A stretch of 64,000 nucleotides of DNA from CAYVMD01 sp964452465 (GTDB lineage: Bacteria > Armatimonadota > JACIXR01): positions 1 through 64,000 of the forward strand of contig CAYVMD010000003.1 in assembly GCA_964452465.1 (NCBI GenBank), in the 5' to 3' direction. The stretch's first letter is position 1. The number at the start of each line of letters is the position of its first letter. Below the pieces are notes generated by a model. The model did no database searches. It was given only the letters and a program-made list of their open reading frames with translations, and was not told the DNA's origin. Shown here piece by piece: positions 63,515 through 64,000 of this stretch. The position numbers and the translations under genes are program-made.

Positions 63515-64000
63515 AGATAAAGGTCGGTTGCTGCGGTTGGGTGAAGAAGCAGGATGTTTATTTTCGTGCCCTCAAAGTTATAGAGCTGCAGCAGACCTTC
63601 TATAAATTGCCGGGCTTGAAAACCGCGAGCAATTTGAGGGAGAAAGCTCCCCCGGAGTTCGAATTCACCATGAAGGCTCCCCAACTGATAACTCATCCCC
63701 CCACGAGCCCTACCTACAGAAAGGCTAAGTTGGATATCCCGCCGGAAAAGGTGGAGCGATACGGATTTTTCCGTCCCACGGAGGAGGTCTTTAACACCTA
63801 TCGGGAAACGCTCGCCTTCGCCCGCGTCCTCGATTGCCGGATCATCGTCTTTCAATGCCCGCCTTCCTTCGCTCCTACTCAAGAGAACAAGGAGAATTTG
63901 AGGAAGTTCTTCAATTGTGTGGAGAGGGAAGGCCTGCTATTCGTTTGGGAGCCGAGGGGAGAATGGAGGGGGGAGGAAATAAGGGAGCTTTGTGAAGAAT
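63511..64000 (+). CDS. DUF72 (YecE-like) protein, partial, runs off the window
   Basis: The first 163 residues are visible: MKIKVGCCGW, ALKVIELQQTFYKLP, FEFTMKAPQLITHPPTSPTY, RIIVFQCPPSFAPTQEN and LLFVWEPRGEW, which match DUF72 (a TIM-barrel family of unknown function). The ATG overlaps the upstream TGA (ATGA). The 3' end lies beyond base 64000. Confidence 0.88.
   Translation, partial: MKIKVGCCGWVKKQDVYFRALKVIELQQTFYKLPGLKTASNLREKAPPEFEFTMKAPQLITHPPTSPTYRKAKLDIPPEKVERYGFFRPTEEVFNTYRETLAFARVLDCRIIVFQCPPSFAPTQENKENLRKFFNCVEREGLLFVWEPRGEWRGEEIRELCEE

Noticed and set aside
1..64000. CRISPR array, prophage, insertion sequence, tRNA or rRNA
   Set aside because: No spaced direct repeats, transposase or integrase motifs, phage structural genes, or cloverleaf/rRNA sequences were found on either strand; the only stable RNA is tmRNA.

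Overview
The window is bacterial chromosome, most likely from an uncultured thermophile. Isoleucine ATA and arginine AGG/AGA codons are very frequent, genes are packed with 1-4 nt overlaps, S14, L36, S4 and adenylate kinase all have zinc-type Cys pairs, and the right half is rich in secreted glycosidase families that I associate with Armatimonadota/Fervidibacteria-like and planctomycete-like lineages. The phylum is an inference, not something the sequence proves.

Left third (1-18492): one uninterrupted plus-strand translation block. It runs from the 3' end of tuf through the S10, spc and alpha operons (rpsJ to rplQ), with secY, adk, map, infA, rpmJ and rpoA in their usual places, then truA, rplM and rpsI. 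Two things depart from the standard layout. A divergent EF-G paralogue sits between rplE and rpsN. The rpsE reading frame runs straight through rpmD in another frame, a 188-nt overlap. Co-directional genes follow rpsI with overlaps: a secreted NlpC/P60 hydrolase, an alpha/beta hydrolase, an HtrA protease and queF.

Middle (21930-38892): feoAB on the minus strand; a plus-strand amino-sugar operon (Gfo/Idh oxidoreductase, BadF-type sugar kinase, nanE); a minus-strand operon of a winged-helix regulator and two different radical SAM/SPASM proteins of unknown substrate; miaB-mutS on the minus strand; and, divergently, ftsH-ftcD-folE-folP.

Right (38895-64000): ssrA (tmRNA) on the minus strand, with a readable tag ANHSLALAA, lies tail to tail with folP. 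A large DUF6785-like membrane protein follows. A 17-kb minus-strand run (58159 to 41304) then carries five large secreted glycosidase-like proteins (DUF6259-like, an unassigned GATase-like/TIM-barrel protein, GH116, DUF4091+CBM9-like, DUF4838), a sugar-phosphate epimerase, gatC-gatA and a UroD-family protein. Divergent from it are a Cys-type sulfatase with its anaerobic maturase, another unassigned TIM-barrel glycosidase-like protein, and a truncated DUF72 gene. Together the right half looks like a glycan-foraging region, without TonB/SusCD genes in view. Promoter-like sites in the few divergent gaps are consistent with this layout. I saw no tRNA, rRNA, insertion sequence, prophage or CRISPR array. 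Beyond the ssrA region (38893-39388) there is no stretch over 300 bases without a gene.
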